DNA from: Chrysaora quinquecirrha
Taxonomy: Eukaryota > Cnidaria > Scyphozoa > Semaeostomeae > Pelagiidae
Assembly (NCBI GenBank): GCA_014526335.1
Contig: JACTAT010000109.1
Location: forward strand, 16,160-80,159
Direction: 5' to 3'
DNA: 64,000 nucleotides
Shown: piece after piece, positions 46,073 through 60,659 of the stretch
Layout: the number at the start of each line of letters is the position of its first letter
How positions within the stretch are numbered: the stretch's first letter is position 1
Made by a program: the position numbers and the translations under genes
The notes under the pieces: generated by a model
Seen by the model: only the letters and a program-made list of their open reading frames with translations
Databases searched by the model: none
Told to the model about the DNA's origin: nothing

Positions 46073-49000
46073 TATTTAGAAGGATTTACTAAATATTTTT
46101 GAAGAAAAAAGGAGTTTTCAAAACCCTTTGTTTTGGCCAATTTTTGGCCATTTGGCAAGGCTATAGACTTACCTTTTGCCATTTTGGAGAAAAATTTCTC
46201 ACCCAAATTGGTCCCAATTTTATAGAAAAACACCTTATTTATCCCCTAGAAGGTTTTAGGTGGTATTTAGAAGGATTAACTAAATATTTTGAAGAAAAAA
46301 GGATGTTTTCAAAATCCCTTATTTTGGCCAATTTTTGGCCATTTGGCAAGGCTATAGACTTACCTTTTTTGCCATTTTTGAAGAAAAAATTTCTCACCCA
46401 AATTGGTCCCAATTAGATAGAAAAACACCTTTTTATCCCCTAGAAGGTTTTAGGGGTATTTAGAAGGATTATTTAAATATTTTGAAGAAAAAGGAGTTTT
46501 CAAAATACCTTATTTTGGCCGATTTTTGGCCATTTGGCAAGGCTATAGACTTACTTTTTTTGCAATTTTTGGGGAAAAATTTTCTCGCCGAAATTGGTCC
46601 CAATTTGATAGAAAAACACCTCATTTAACCCCTAGAAGCTTATCAGGGGGTATTTAGAAGGATTTGCTAAATATTTTTGAAGAAAAAAAGAAGTTTTCAA
46701 AATCCCGTATTTTGGCCGATTTTTGGCCATTTGGCAAGGCTATAGACTTACCTTTTTTGCGATTTTAGGGAATAATTTTCTCGCCGAAATTGCTCCCAAT
46801 TTGATAGAAAAACACCTTATTTATCCCCGAGAAGGTTTTCAGGTGGTATTTGGAAGGATTAACTAAATATTTTGAAGAAAAAGGATGTTTTCAAAATCAA
46901 TTATTTTGGCCTATTTTTGGCCATTTGGCAAGGCTATAGACTTACCTTTTTTGCGATTTTTGGGGAAAACTTTTTTCGCCGAAATTGGTCCCAATTTGAT
47001 AGAAAAACACCTCATTTAACCCCTAGAAGCTTATCAGGGGGTATTTAGAAGGATTTCCTAAATATTTTTGAAGAAAAAAAGAAGTTTTCAAAATCCCGTA
47101 TTTTGGCCGATTTTTGGCCATTTGGCAAGGCTATAGACTTACCTTTTTTGCGATTTATGGAGAAAAATTTTCTCGCCGAAATTGCTCCGAATTTAATAAA
47201 AAAACACCTCATTTATCCCCTAGAAGCTTATCAGGGGGTATTTAGAAGGATTTACAAAATATTTTTGAAGAAAAAATCGAGTTTTCAAAACCCTTTGTTT
47301 TGGCCAATTTTTGGCCATTTGACAAGGCTATAGACTTACCTTTTTTGCCATTTTTGAAGAAAACATTTCTCATCCAAATCGGTCCCAATTAGATAGAAAA
47401 ACACCTTTTTTATCCCCTAGAAGGTTTTTAGGGGATATTTAGAAGGATTAACTAAATATTTTTGAAGAAAAAAGGGAGTTTTCAATATCCCTTATTTTGG
47501 CCGATTTTTGGCCATTTGGCAAGGCTATAGACTTACGTCTTTTGCGATTTTTGGGGAATAATTTTCTCACCAAAATTGCTCCTAATTTGATTGAAAAACA
47601 CCTTATTTATTCCCTACAAGGTTTTTAGGGGTACTTAGAAGGATTTACTAAATATTTTGAAGAAAAAAGGGAGTTTTCAAGACCCACTGTTTTGGCCTAT
47701 TTTTTGCCACTTGGCAAGGCTAAAGACTTACCTTTTTTGCGATTTTTGGGGAAAAATTTTCTCGCCGAAATTGCTCCGAATTCAAAATCCCTTATGTTTG
47801 CCGATTTTTGGCCATTTGGCAAGGCTATAGACTTACCTTTTTTAAGAATTTTGGGGAAAAATTTTCTCGCCGAAATTGCTCCGAATTTGATAGAAAAACT
47901 CCTCATTTATCCCCTAGAAGCTTATCAGGTGGTATTTAGAAGGATTTGCTAAATATTTTGAAGAAAAAAGTATGTTTTCAAAATTTCTTATTTTGGCCTA
48001 TTTTTGGCCATTTGGCAAGGCTATAGACTTACCTTTTTTGCGATTTTGGGAAAAATTTTCTCACCAAAATTGCTCACAATTTGATAGAAGAACACCTTAT
48101 TTGCCCCGTAGAGGCTATTCAGGGGCACTAAGGACGATTTATAAATATTTTGAAGAAAAAGGAGTTTTAAAAATCCCTTATTTTGGCCGATTTTTGGCCA
48201 TTTGGCAAGGCTATAGACTTACCTTTTTTGCGACTTATGGGGAAAAATTTTCTCGCCAAAATTGCTCCTAATTTGATAGAAAAACACCTCATTTATCCCC
48301 TAGAAGCTTATCAGGGGGTACTTAGAAGGATTTGCTAAATATTTCTTAAGAAAAAAGGAAGTTTTTAAAATCCCGTATTTTCGCCGATTTTTGGCCATTT
48401 GGCAAGGCTATAGACTTACCTCTTTTGCTATTTTTGGGGAAAAATTTTCTCACCAAAATTGCTCCCAATTTGATAGAAAAACACCTCATTTAACCCCTAG
48501 AAGCTTATCAGGGGGTATTTAGAAGGATTTGCTAAATATTTTTGAAGAAAAAAAGAAGTTTTCAAAATCCCGTATTTTGGCCGATTTTTGGCCATTTGGC
48601 AAGGCTATAGACTTACCTTTTTTGCGATTTGAGGGAATATTTTTCTCGCCGAAATTGCTCCCAATTTGATAGAAAAACACCTCATTTATCCCGTAGAAGA
48701 TTATCAGGGGGTATTTAGAAGGATTTACTAAATATTTTTGAAGAAAAAAAGGAGTTTTCAAAACCCTTTGTTTTGGCCAATTTTTGGCCATTTGGCAAGG
48801 CTATAGACTTACCTTTTTGCCATTTTGGAGAAAAATTTCTCACCCAAATTGGTCCCAATTTTATAGAAAAACACCTTATTCATCCCCGAGAAGGTTTTTA
48901 GGTGGTATTTAGAAGGATTAACTAAATATTTTGAAGAAAAAAGGATGTTTTCAAAATCCCTTATTTTCGCCGATTTTTGGCCATTTGGCAAGGCTATAGA

Positions 49001-52000
49001 CTTACCTTTTTTGCGATTTTTGGGGAAAAATTTTCTCGCCGAAATTGGTCCCAATTTGATAGAAAAACACCTCATTTAACCCCTAGAAGCTTATCAGGGG
49101 GTATTTAGAAGGATTTGCTAAATATTTTTGAAGAAAAAAAGAAGTTTTCAAAATCCCGTATTTTGGCCGATTTTTGGCCATTTGGCAAGGCTATAGACTT
49201 ACCTTTTTTGCGATTTTAGGGAATAATTTTCTCGCCGAAATTGCTCCCAATTTGATAGAAAAACACCTCATTTATCCCCTAGAAGATTATCAGGGGGTAT
49301 TTAGAAGGATTTACTAAATATTTTTGAAGAAAAAAAGGAGTTTTCAAAACCCTTTGTTTTGGCCAATTTTTGGCCATTTGGCAAGGCTATAGACTTACCT
49401 TTGCCATTTTGGGAGAAAAAATTTCTCACAAAAATTGCTCCCAATTTGATAGAAAAACACCTCATTTAACCCCTAGAAGCTTATCAGGGGGTATTTAGAA
49501 GGATTTACTAAATATTTTTGAAGAAAAAAAGAAGTTTTCAAAATCCCGTATTTTGGCCGATTTTTGGCAATTTGGCAAGGCTATAGACTTACCTTTTTTG
49601 CGATTTTTGGGGAAAAATTTTCTCACCAAAATTGCTCACAATTTGATAGAAGAACACCTTATTTGCCCCGTAGAGGCTATTCAGGGGGCACTAAGGACGA
49701 TTTATAAATATTTTTGAAGAAAAAAGGGAGTTTTAAAAATCCCTTATTTTGGCCGATTTTTGGCCATTTGGCAAGGCTATAGACTTACCTTTTTTGCGAT
49801 TTATGGGGAAAAATTTTCTCGCCAAAATTGCTCCTAATTTGATAGAAAAACACCTCATTTCTCCCCTAGAAGCTTATCAGGGGGTACTTAGAAGGATTTG
49901 CTAAATATTTCTTAAGAAAAAAGGAAGTTTTTAAAATCCCGTATTTTCGCCGATTTTTGGCCATTTGGCAAGGCTATAGACTTACCTCTTTTGCTATTTT
50001 TGGGGAAAAATTTTCTCACCAAAATTGCTCCCAATTTGATAGAAAAACACCTCATTTAACCCCTAGAAGCTTATCAGGGGGTATTTAGAAGGATTTGCTA
50101 AATATTTTTGAAGAAAAAAAGAAGTTTTCAAAATCCCGTATTTTGGCCGATTTTTGGCAATTTGGCAAGGCTATAGACTTACCTTTTTTGCGATTTTTGG
50201 GAAAAATTTTCTCACCAAAATTGCTCACAATTTGATAGAAGAACACCTTATTTGCCCCGTAGAGGCTATTCAGGGGCACTAAGGACGATTTATAAATATT
50301 TTGAAGAAAAAGGAGTTTTAAAATCCCTTATTTTGGCCGATTTTTGGCCATTTGGCAAGGCTATAGACTTACCTTTTTTGCGATTTATGGGGAAAAATTT
50401 TCTCGCCAAAATTGCTCCTAATTTGATAGAAAAACACCTCATTTCTCCCCTAGAAGCTTATCAGGGGGTACTTAGAAGGATTTGCTAAATATTTCTTAAG
50501 AAAAAAGGAAGTTTTTAAAATCCCGTATTTTCGCCGATTTTTGGCCATTTGGCAAGGCTATAGACTTACCTCTTTTGCTATTTTTGGGGAAAAATTTTCT
50601 CACCAAAATTGCTCCCAATTTGATAGAAAAACACCTCATTTAACCCCTAGAAGCTTATCAGGGGGTATTTAGAAGGATTTGCTAAATATTTTTGAAGAAA
50701 AAAAGAAGTTTTCAAAATCCCGTATTTTGGCCGATTTTTGGCCATTTGGCAAGGCTATAGACTTACCTTTTTGCGATTTTAGGAAATATTTTCTCGCCGA
50801 AATTGCTCCCAATTTGATAGAAAAACACCTCATTTATCCCGTAGAAGATTATCAGGGGGTATTTAGAAGGATTTACTAAATATTTTTGAAGAAAAAAAGG
50901 AGTTTTCAAAACCCTTTGTTTTGGCCAATTTTGGCCATTTGGCAAGGCTATAGACTTACCTTTGCGATTTTTGGAGAAAAATTTCTCACCCAAATTGGTC
51001 CCAATTTTATAGAAAAACACCTTATTTATCCCCGAGAAGGTTTTAGGTGGTATTTAGAAGGATTAACTAAATATTTTGAAGAAAAAGGATGTTTTCAAAA
51101 TCCCTTATTTTGGCCTATTTTTGGCCATTTGGCAAGGCTATAGACAATTTTTGGGAAAAATTTTCTATAGACTTTTAGAAGGATTTGCTAAATATTTTGA
51201 AGAAAAAGAAGTTTTCAAAATCCCGTATTTTGGCCGATTTTTGGCCATTTGGCAAGGCTATAGACTTACCTTTTTTGCGATTTTAGGGAATAATTTTCTC
51301 GTCGAAATTGCTCCCAATTTGATAGAAAAATTTTTATCTCCTAGAAGATTATCAGGGGTATTTAGAAGGATTTACTAAAAAACCCTTGTTTTGGCCAATT
51401 TTTGGCCATTTGGCAATTTGATAGAAAAAGAAGGTTTTAGGTGGTATTTACCTAAATATTTTGAAGAAAAAGGATGTTTTCAAAATCCCCATAGGCAAGG
51501 CTATAGACTTACCTTTTTTGCGGGGGAAAAATTTTCTCAGGAATTGCTCAAATTTGATAAATATTTGCCCTGTAGAAGAAAAAGAAAAAGGAGTTTTAAA
51601 AATCCCTTATTTTGGCTTATTTTTGGCCATTTGGCAAGGCTATAGACTTACCTTTTTGCGATTTTTGGGGAAAAATTTTCTCACCAAAATTGCTCACAAT
51701 TTGATAGAAGAACACCTTATTTGCCCCGTAGAGGCTATTCAGGGGGCACTAAGGACGATTTATAAATATTTTTGAAGAAAAAAGGGAGTTTTAAAAATCC
51801 CTTATTTTGGCCAATTTTTGGCAATTTGGCAAGGCTATAGACTTACCTTTTTTGCGGTTTTTTGGGAAAAATTTTCTCACAAAAATTGCTCCCAATTTGA
51901 TAGAAAAACACCTCATTTAACCCCTAGAAGCTTATCAGGGGGTATTTAGAAGGATTTACTAAATATTTTTGAAGAAAAAAAGAAGTTTTCGAAATCCCGT

Positions 52001-55000
52001 ATTTTGGCCTATTTTTGGCAATTTGGCAAGGCTATAGACTTACCTTTTTTGCGATTTTTGGGGAAAAATTTTCTCACCCAAATTGGTCCCAATTTGATAG
52101 AAAAACACCTTATTTATCCCCTAGAAGGTTTTTAGGGGTATTTAGAAGGATTAACTAAATATGTTTGAGAAAAAAAGGGAGTTTTCAAAATCCCTTATTT
52201 TGGCCGATTTTTGGCAATTTGGAGAGGCTATAGACTTGCCTTGTTTGCGATTTTGGAGAAAAACTTTTTCACCTAAATTGGTCCCAATTTGATAGAAAAA
52301 CACCTTATTTATGCCCTAGAAGGTTTTTAGGGGGTACTTAGAAGGATTAACTAAATATTTTTGAAGAAAAAAGGGAGTTTTCAAAATCCCTTATTTTGGA
52401 GATTTTTGGCCATTTGGCAAGGCTATAGACTTACCTTTTTTGCGATTTTTGGGGAAAAATTTCCTCGCCGACATTGCTCCGAATTTGATAGAAAAACACC
52501 TCATTCATCCCCTAGAAGCTTATCAGGGGGTATTTAGAAGGATTTGCTAAAAATTTTGAAGAAAAAAGGAAGTTTTAAGAACCCCTGATTTTGGCCGATT
52601 TTTGGCAATTTGGCAAGGCTATAGACTTGCCTTTTTTGCGATTTTTTGGGAAATATTTTCTCACCGAAATTGCTCCCAATTTCATAGAAAAACACCTCAT
52701 TTATCCCCTAGAAGCTTATCAGGGGGTATTTAGAAGGATTCACTAAATATTTTTGAAGAAAAAATTGAGTTTTCAAGACACTTTGTTTTGGCCAATATTT
52801 GGCCATTTGGCAAGGCTATAGACTTACCTTTTTTGCCATTTTTGAAGAAAAAATTTCTCACCCAAATTGGTCCCAATTAGATAGAAAAACACCTTTTTTA
52901 TCCCCTAGAAGGTTTTTAGGGGGTATTTAGAAGGATTATTTAAACATTTTTGAAGAAAAAAGGGAGTTTTCAAAATACCTTATTTTGGCCGATTTTTGGC
53001 CATTTGGCAAGGCTATAGACTTACCTTTTTTGCGATTTTTGGGGATTAATTTTCTCGCCTAAATTGCTCCCAATTTGATAAAAAAAACACCTCATTCATC
53101 CCCTAGAAGGTTTTTAGGGAGTATTTAGAAGGATTTGATAAATATTTTTGAAGAAAAAAAGAAGTTTTCAAAATCCCGTATTTTGGCCGATTTTTGGCCA
53201 TTTGGCAAGGCTATAGACTGACCTTTTTTGCGATTTTTGGGGAAAAATTTTCTCACCGAAATTGCTCCCAATTTCTTAAAAAAACACCTCATTTATCCCC
53301 TAGAAGCTCATCAGGGGGTATTTAGAAGGATTTACTAAATATTTTTGAAGAAAAAAAGGAGTTTTCAAAACCCTTTATTTTGGCCAATTTTTGGCCATTT
53401 GGCAAGGCTATAGACTTACCTTTTTTGCCATTTTTGAAGAAAAAATTTCTCACCCAAATTGGTCCCAATTAGATAGAAAAACACCTTTTTCATCCCCTAG
53501 AAGGTTTTTAGGGGGTATTTAGAAGGATTATTTAAACATTTTTGAAGAAAAAAGGGAGTTTTCAAAATACCTTATTTTGGCCGATTTTTGGCCATTTGGC
53601 AAGGCTATAGACTTACCTTTTTTGCGATTTTTGGGGATTAATTTTCTCGCCTAAATTGCTCCCAATTTGATAAAAAAAACACCTCATTCATCCCCTAGAA
53701 GGTTTTTGGGGAGTATTTAGAAGGATTTACTAAATATTTTTGAAGAAAAAAAGAAGTTTTTAGAATCCCGTATTTTGGCCGATTTTTGGCCATTTGGAAT
53801 GGCTATAGACTTACCTTTTTTGCGATTTTAGGGAATAATTTTCTCGCCAAAATTGCTCCCAATTTGATAGAAAAACACCTTATTTATCCCCTAGAAGATT
53901 ATCAGGGGGTATTTAGAAGGATTTACTAAATATTTTTGAAGAAAAAAAGGAGTTTTCAAAGCCCTTTGTTTTGGTCAATTTTTGGCCATTTGGCAAGGCT
54001 ATAGACTTACCTTTGCCATTTTTGGAGAAAAAATTCCTCACCCAAATTGGTCCCAATTTTATAGAAAAACACCTTATTTATCCCCGAGAAGGTTTCTAGG
54101 TGGTATTTAGAAGGATTAACTAAATATTTTGAAGAAAAAAGGATGTTTTCAAAATCCCTTATTTTGGCCTATTTTTGGCCATTTGGCAAGGCTATAGACT
54201 TACCTTTGCCATTTTTGGAGAAAAAATTTCTCACCCAAATTGGTCCCAATTTTATAGAAAAACACCTTATTTATCCCCGAGAAGGTTTTTAGGTGGTATT
54301 TAGAAGGATTAACTAAATATTTTGAAGAAAAAAGGATGTTTTCAAAATCCCTTATTTTGGCCAATTTTTGGCCATTTGGCAAGGCTATAGACTTACCTTT
54401 TTTGCGATTTTTGGGGAAAAATTTTCTCACCAAAATTGCTCACAATTTGATAGAAGAACACCTTATTTGCCCCGTAGAGGCTATTCAGGGGGCACTAAGG
54501 ACGATTTATAAATATTTTTGAAGAAAAAAGGGAGTTTTAAAAATCCCTTATTTTGGCTTATTTTTGGCCATTTGGCAAGGCTATAGACTTACCTTTTTTG
54601 CGATTTTTGGGGAAAAATTTTCTCACCAAAATTGCTCACAATTTGATAGAAGAACACCTTATTTGCCCCGTAGAGGCTATTCAGGGGGCACTAAGGACGA
54701 TTTATAAATATTTTTGAAGAAAAAAGGGAGTTTTAAAAATCCCTTATTTTGGCCGATTTTTGGCAATTTGGCAAGGCTATAGACTTACCTTTTTTGCGAT
54801 TTTTGGGAAAAATTTTCTCACCAAAATTGCTCCCAATTTCATAGAAAAACACCTCATTTATCCCCTAGAAGCTTATCAGGGGGTATTTAGAAGGATTTAC
54901 TAAATATTTTTGAAGAAAAAATTGAGTTTTCAAGACATTTTGTTTTGGCCAATATTTGGCCATTTGGCAAGGCTATAGACTTACCTTTTTTGCCATTTTT

Positions 55001-58000
55001 GAAGAAAAAATTTCTCACCCAAATTGGTCCCAATTAGATAGAAAAACACCTTTTTTATCCCCTAGAAGGTTTTTAGGGGGTATTTAGAAGGATTATTTAA
55101 ACCTTTTTGAAGAAAAAAGGGAGTTTTCAAAATACCTTATTTTGGCCGATTTTTGGCCATTTGGCAAGGCTATAGACTTACTTTTTTTGCAATTTTTGGG
55201 GAAAAATTTTCTCGCCGAAATTGGTCCCAATTTGATAGAAAAACACCTCATTTAACCCCTAGAAGCTTATCAGGGGGTATTTAGAAGGATTTGCTAAATT
55301 TTTTCGAAGAAAAAAAGAAGTTTTCAAAATCCCGTATTTTGGCCGATTTTTGGCCATTTGGCAAGGCTATAGACTTACCTTTTTGCGATTTTAGGGAATA
55401 ATTTTCTCGCCGAAATTGCTCCCAATTTGATAGAAAAACACCTCATTTATCCCCAAGAAGATTATCAGGGGTATTTAGAAGGATTTACTAAATATTTTTA
55501 AGAAAAAAAGGAGTTTTCAAAACCCTTTATTTTGGCCAATTTTTGGCCATTTGGCAAGGCTAAAGACTTACCTTTGCCATTTTTGGAGAAAAAATTTCTC
55601 ACCCAAATTGGTCCCAATTTTATAGAAAAACACCTTATTTATCCCCGAGAAGGTTTTTAGGTGGTATTTAGAAGGATTAACTAAATATTTTGAAGAAAAA
55701 AGGATGTTTTAAGAACCCCTGATTTTGGCCGATTTTTGGCAATTTGGCAAGGCTATAGACTTACCTTTTTTGCGATTTATGGGGAAAAATTTTCTCGCCG
55801 AAATTGCTCCGAATTTGATAGAAAAACGCCTCATTTATCCCCTAGAAGCTTATCAGGGGCTATTTAGAAGGATTTGCTAAATATTTTGAAGAAAAAAGGA
55901 AGTTTTAAGAACCCCTGATTTTGGCCGATTTTTGGCAATTTGGCAAGGCTATAGACTTACCTTTTTTGCGATTTTTGGGAAAAATTTTCTCACCGAAATT
56001 GCTCCCAATTTCATAGAAAAACACCTCATTTATCCCCTAGAAGCTTATCAGGGGGTATTTAGAAGGATTTACTAAATATTTTTGAAGAAAAAATTGAGTT
56101 TTCAAGACATTTTGTTTTGGCCAATATTTGGCCATTTGGCAAGGCTATAGACTTACCTTTTTTGCCATTTTTGAAGAAAAAATTTCTCACCCAAATTGGT
56201 CCCAATTAGATAGAAAAACACCTTTTTTATCCCCTAGAAGGTTTTTAGGGGGTATTTAGAAGGATTATTTAAACCTTTTTGAAGAAAAAAGGGAGTTTTC
56301 AAAATACCTTATTTTGGCCGATTTTTGGCCATTTGGCAAGGCTATAGACTTACTTTTTTTGCAATTTTTGGGGAAAAATTTTCTCGCCGAAATTGGTCCC
56401 AATTTGATAGAAAAACACCTCATTTAACCCCTAGAAGCTTATCAGGGGGTATTTAGAAGGATTTGCTAAATTTTTTCGAAGAAAAAAAGAAGTTTTCAAA
56501 ATCCCGTATTTTGGCCGATTTTTGGCCATTTGGCAAGGCTATAGACTTACCTTTTTTGCGATTTTAGGGAATAATTTTCTCGCCGAAATTGCTCCCAATT
56601 TGATAGAAAAACACCTCATTTATCCCCAAGAAGATTATCAGGGGTATTTAGAAGGATTTACTAAATATTTTGAAGAAAAAAAGGAGTTTTCAAAACCCTT
56701 TATTTTGGCCAATTTTTGGCCATTTGGCAAGGCTAAAGACTTACCTTTGCCATTTTTGGAGAAAAAATTTCTCACCCAAATTGGTCCCAATTTTATAGAA
56801 AAACACCTTATTTATCCCCGAGAAGGTTTTTAGGTGGTATTTAGAAGGATTAACTAAATATTTTGAAGAAAAAAGGATGTTTTTAAAATCCCTTATTTTG
56901 GCCTATTTTTGGCCATTTGGCAAGGCTATAGACTTACCTTTTTTGCGATTTAGGGGAAAAATTTTCTCGCCGAAATTGCTCCGAATTTAATAGAAAAACA
57001 CCTCATTTATCCCCTAGAAGCTTATCAGGGGGTATTTAGAAGGATTTACAAAATATTTTTGAAGAAAAAATCGATTTTTCAAAACCCTTTGTTTTGGCCA
57101 ATTTTTGGCCATTTGACAAGGCTATAGACTTACCTTGTTTGCGATTTTGGAGAAAAACTTTTTCACCTAAATTGGTCCCAATTTGATAGAAAAACACCTT
57201 ATTTATGCCCTATAAGGTTTTTAGGGGGTACTTAAAAGTATAAACTAAATATTTTTGTAGAAAAAAGGGAGTTTTCAAAATCCCTTATTTTGGAGATTTT
57301 TGGCCATTTGGCAAGGCTATAGACTTACCTTTTTTGCGATTTTTGGTGAAAAATTTTCTCGCCGACATTGCTCCGAATTTGATAGAAAAACACCTCATTT
57401 ATCCCCTAGAAGCTTATCAGGGGGTATTTAGAAGGATTCACTAAATATTTTTGAAGAAAAAAGGAAGTTTTCAAAATCCCGTATTTTGGCCGATTTTTGG
57501 CAATTTGGCAAGGCTATATATAGACTTACCTTTTTTGCGATTTTTGGGGAATAATTTTCTCGCCGAAATTGCTCCCAAATTGATAGAAAAACACCTCATT
57601 CATCCCCTAGAAGGTTTTTAGGGAGTATTTAGAAGGATTTAAATATTTTTGAAGAAAAAAGGAAGTTTTCAAAATCCCGTATTTTGGCTGATTTTTGGCA
57701 ATTTGGCAAGGCTATAGACTTACCTTTTTGGCGATTTTTGGGGAATAATTTTCTCACCAAAATTGCTCCCAAAATGATAGAAAAACACCATATTTATTCC
57801 CTACAAGGTTTTTAGGGAGAATTTAGAAAGATTTACTAAATATTTTTGAAGAAAAAAGAAAGTTTTCAAAATCCCGTATTTTGGCCGATTTTTGGCAATT
57901 TGGCAAGGCTTTAGACTTACCTTTTTTGCGATTTTTGGGGAATAATTTTCTCGCCAAAATTGCTCCTAATTTGATAGAAAAACACCTCATTTATCACCTA

Positions 58001-59731
58001 AAGGGTTTTTAGGGAGTATTTAGAAGGATTTACTAAATATTTTTGAAGAAAAAAGGAAGTTTTCAAAATCCCGTATTTTGGCCGATTTTTGGCCATTTGG
58101 CAAGGCTATAGACTTACCTCTTTTGCGATTTTCGGGGAATAATTTTGTCACCAAAATTGCTCCCAATTTGATTGAAGAACACCTTATTTATTCCCTACAA
58201 GGCTTTTACGGAGTACTTAGAAGGATTTACTAAATATTTTTGAATAAAAAAGGGAGTTTTCAAAATCCCGTATTTTGGCCGATTTTTGGCCATTTGGCAA
58301 GGCTATAGACTTACCTTTTTTACCATTTTTGGGGAAAAATTTTCGTGCCGCAATTGCTCCCAATTTGATAGAAAAACACCTCATTTATCACCGAAAAGGT
58401 TTTTAGGGAGTATTTAGAAGGATTTACTAAATATTTTTGAAGAAAAAAGGAAGTTTTCAAAATCCCGTATTTTGGCCGATTTTTGGCCATTTGGCAAGTT
58501 TATAGACTTACCTCTTTTGCGATTTTTGGGGAATAATTTTCTCACCAAAATTGCTCCCAATTTGATTGAAAAACACCTTATTTATTCCCTACAAGGTTTT
58601 TAGGGAGTACTTAGAAGGATTTACTAAATATTTTCGAAGAAAAAAGGGAGTTTTCAAAATCCCGTATTTTGGCCGATTTTTGGCCATTTGGCAAGGCTAT
58701 AGACTTACCTTTTTTACCATTTTTGGGGAAAAATTTTCGTGCCGCAATTGCTCCCAATTTGATAGAAAAACACCTCATTTATCACCGAAAAGGTTTTTAG
58801 GGAGTATTTAGAAGGATTTACTAAATATTTTTGAAGAAAAAAGGAAGTTTTCAAAATCCCGTATTTTGGCCGATTTTTGGCCATTTGGCAAGTTTATAGA
58901 CTTACCTCTTTTGCGATTTTTGGGGAATAATTTTCTCACCAAAATTGCTCCCAATTTGATTGAAAAACACCTTATTTATTCCCTACAAGGTTTTTAGGGA
59001 GTACTTAGAAGGATTTACTAAATATTTTCGAAGAAAAAAGGGAGTTTTCAAAATCCCGTATTTTGGCCGATTTTTGGTCATTTGGCAAGGCTATAGACTT
59101 ACCTTTTTTGCGATTTTTGGGGAAAAATTTTCGGGCCGCAATTGCTCCCAATTTGATAGAAAAACACCTCATTTATCCCCTAGAAGCTTATCAGGGGGTA
59201 ATTAGAAGGATTTGCTAAATATTTTGAAAAAAAAGGAAGTTTTGAGAACCCCTGATTTTGGCCGATTTTTGGCAATTTGGCAAGGCTATAGACTTACCTT
59301 TTTTGCGATTTTTGGGGAATAATTTTCTCACCAAAATTGCTCCCAATTTGATAGAAAAACACCTTATTTATTCCCTACAAGGTTTTTAGGGAGTATTTGG
59401 AAGGATTTACTAAATTTTTTTGAAGAAACAAGGGAGTTTTCCAAATCCCTTATTTTGGCGGATTTTTGGCCATTTGGCAAGGATATAGACGTACTTTTCT
59501 GCGATTTTTGGGGAATAATTTTCTCACCAAAATTGCTCCCAATTTGATAGAAAAACACCTTATTTATTCCCTACAAGGTTTTTAGGGAGTATTTGGAAGG
59601 ATTTACTTAATATTTTTGAAGAAGAAAGGGAGTTTTCAAAACCCTCTGTTTTGGCCTATTTTTGGCCATTTGGCAAGGCTTTAGACTTACCTTTTTTGCG
59701 ATTTTTGGGGAATAATTTTCTCGCCAAAATC
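46073..59731 (+). repeat. 197-bp satellite array, part 2
   Basis: Continuation of the same array after the gap. Multi-unit blocks repeat parts of the first half: 47100-47960 matches 37105-37950, and 48809-49075 matches 28809-29075 nearly base for base. Units beyond 57,000 use different subtype variants (CCCTACAAGGTTTTTAGGGA) and are more diverged. The array stops in mid-unit at about 59,731 within TCTCGCCAAAAT. Confidence 0.97.
51140..51620 (+). repeat. scrambled satellite units
   Basis: Units here are cut and fused in irregular ways: core text joined to ACTTTTAGAAGGATTT at about 51170, missing CAATTTG or CTATAGAC blocks near 51410, and many short deletions to 51600. Flanking units are normal. 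Either a recombination hot spot or a mis-assembled consensus. Confidence 0.8.
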
Positions 59732-60655
59732 TTATATACTAATTTTGTAGTAGTCAAGGTAACAATTTTGTCAGAGCATCTCCTCCCTGGCCGTTTATGT
59801 TACGCTTCTCAAACCTGCACCCTTCTCTGCAACCTATTCTTAAGTTGAGCCATCGCTTGCAATATCTTTCCTAACTGCTACCGTTTCTGGGGTAAACGGG
59901 TGAAAAGCCCCCTCCTTTGTCACAAGGCATTGTCTTGCCCTATTAGAATCTTTTGTCTACACCCCAGACGTAGATGGCTTGCTTACTGCATGTTAAATTC
60001 TTCTTACTTCATAACGATGGCCACAAGTAACGAAGCTGACTGAATATATCTACTAAATTTCATGTATACCTGAATTATTTACTGGGAAATAACAACTTTT
60101 CTAGATCTAAAAAGGTTTTAACGTTGATGTTTACAGGAAAATTCAGTCAACCGGCTTGAATCGCATTGTGTTAATGCTTTTACCCCTTTCAATTGAAACA
60201 AAATGCCATTACCTGATTTCAAAAACTTATTCAGAATTGCGTTTCATTCAAAGCAAAACAAAAACCTTTTGAAAGCGTTTGTGAAAAGTGCATTTGAAAG
60301 CCAACAAAACCAAATGTCATCCTGAAGTATAAGCTGGCTGGATAGCAGTCTCTGACTATGCAGTATGAGACAGGACTATCAAACTACTAAAAGACAAACA
60401 GGAATACTAAACTACCAAAAGACAAACAGTATCCTGCAGTAAACCCGCCTTCTGACACGGGACCGAATCTCCATGATCAGACGGAGAATGCCTCTTTCAA
60501 TCTCTTTTATTGCTATGCTTTTTATTAAGGACATTTCAGAGGGAAGGAAACAAGGACGCCTAGAAAGCTAAAAATTTCCACAAAACGGAAAAATGGACTA
60601 ACCAACGGGCTTAGAAGCACGCCGAGGAAGAGAACTAAGGAAGAGGGCTGAGTAC
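59732..60655. other. unique sequence between satellites, no gene recognised
   Basis: No exon supported. A 27-base phrase with ACTAMYAAAAGACAAACAG is repeated twice in tandem at about 60380-60435. Confidence 0.5.
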
Positions 60656-60659
60656 CCCG

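Noticed and set aside
45439..46233. Long open frames of 199-264 codons
   Set aside because: They cross the 500-base N gap, which is read as unknown residues.
24531..59731. CRISPR-like array of repeats
   Set aside because: Units are contiguous ~197-bp satellites with no short repeat/unique spacer pattern, and the genome is eukaryotic.
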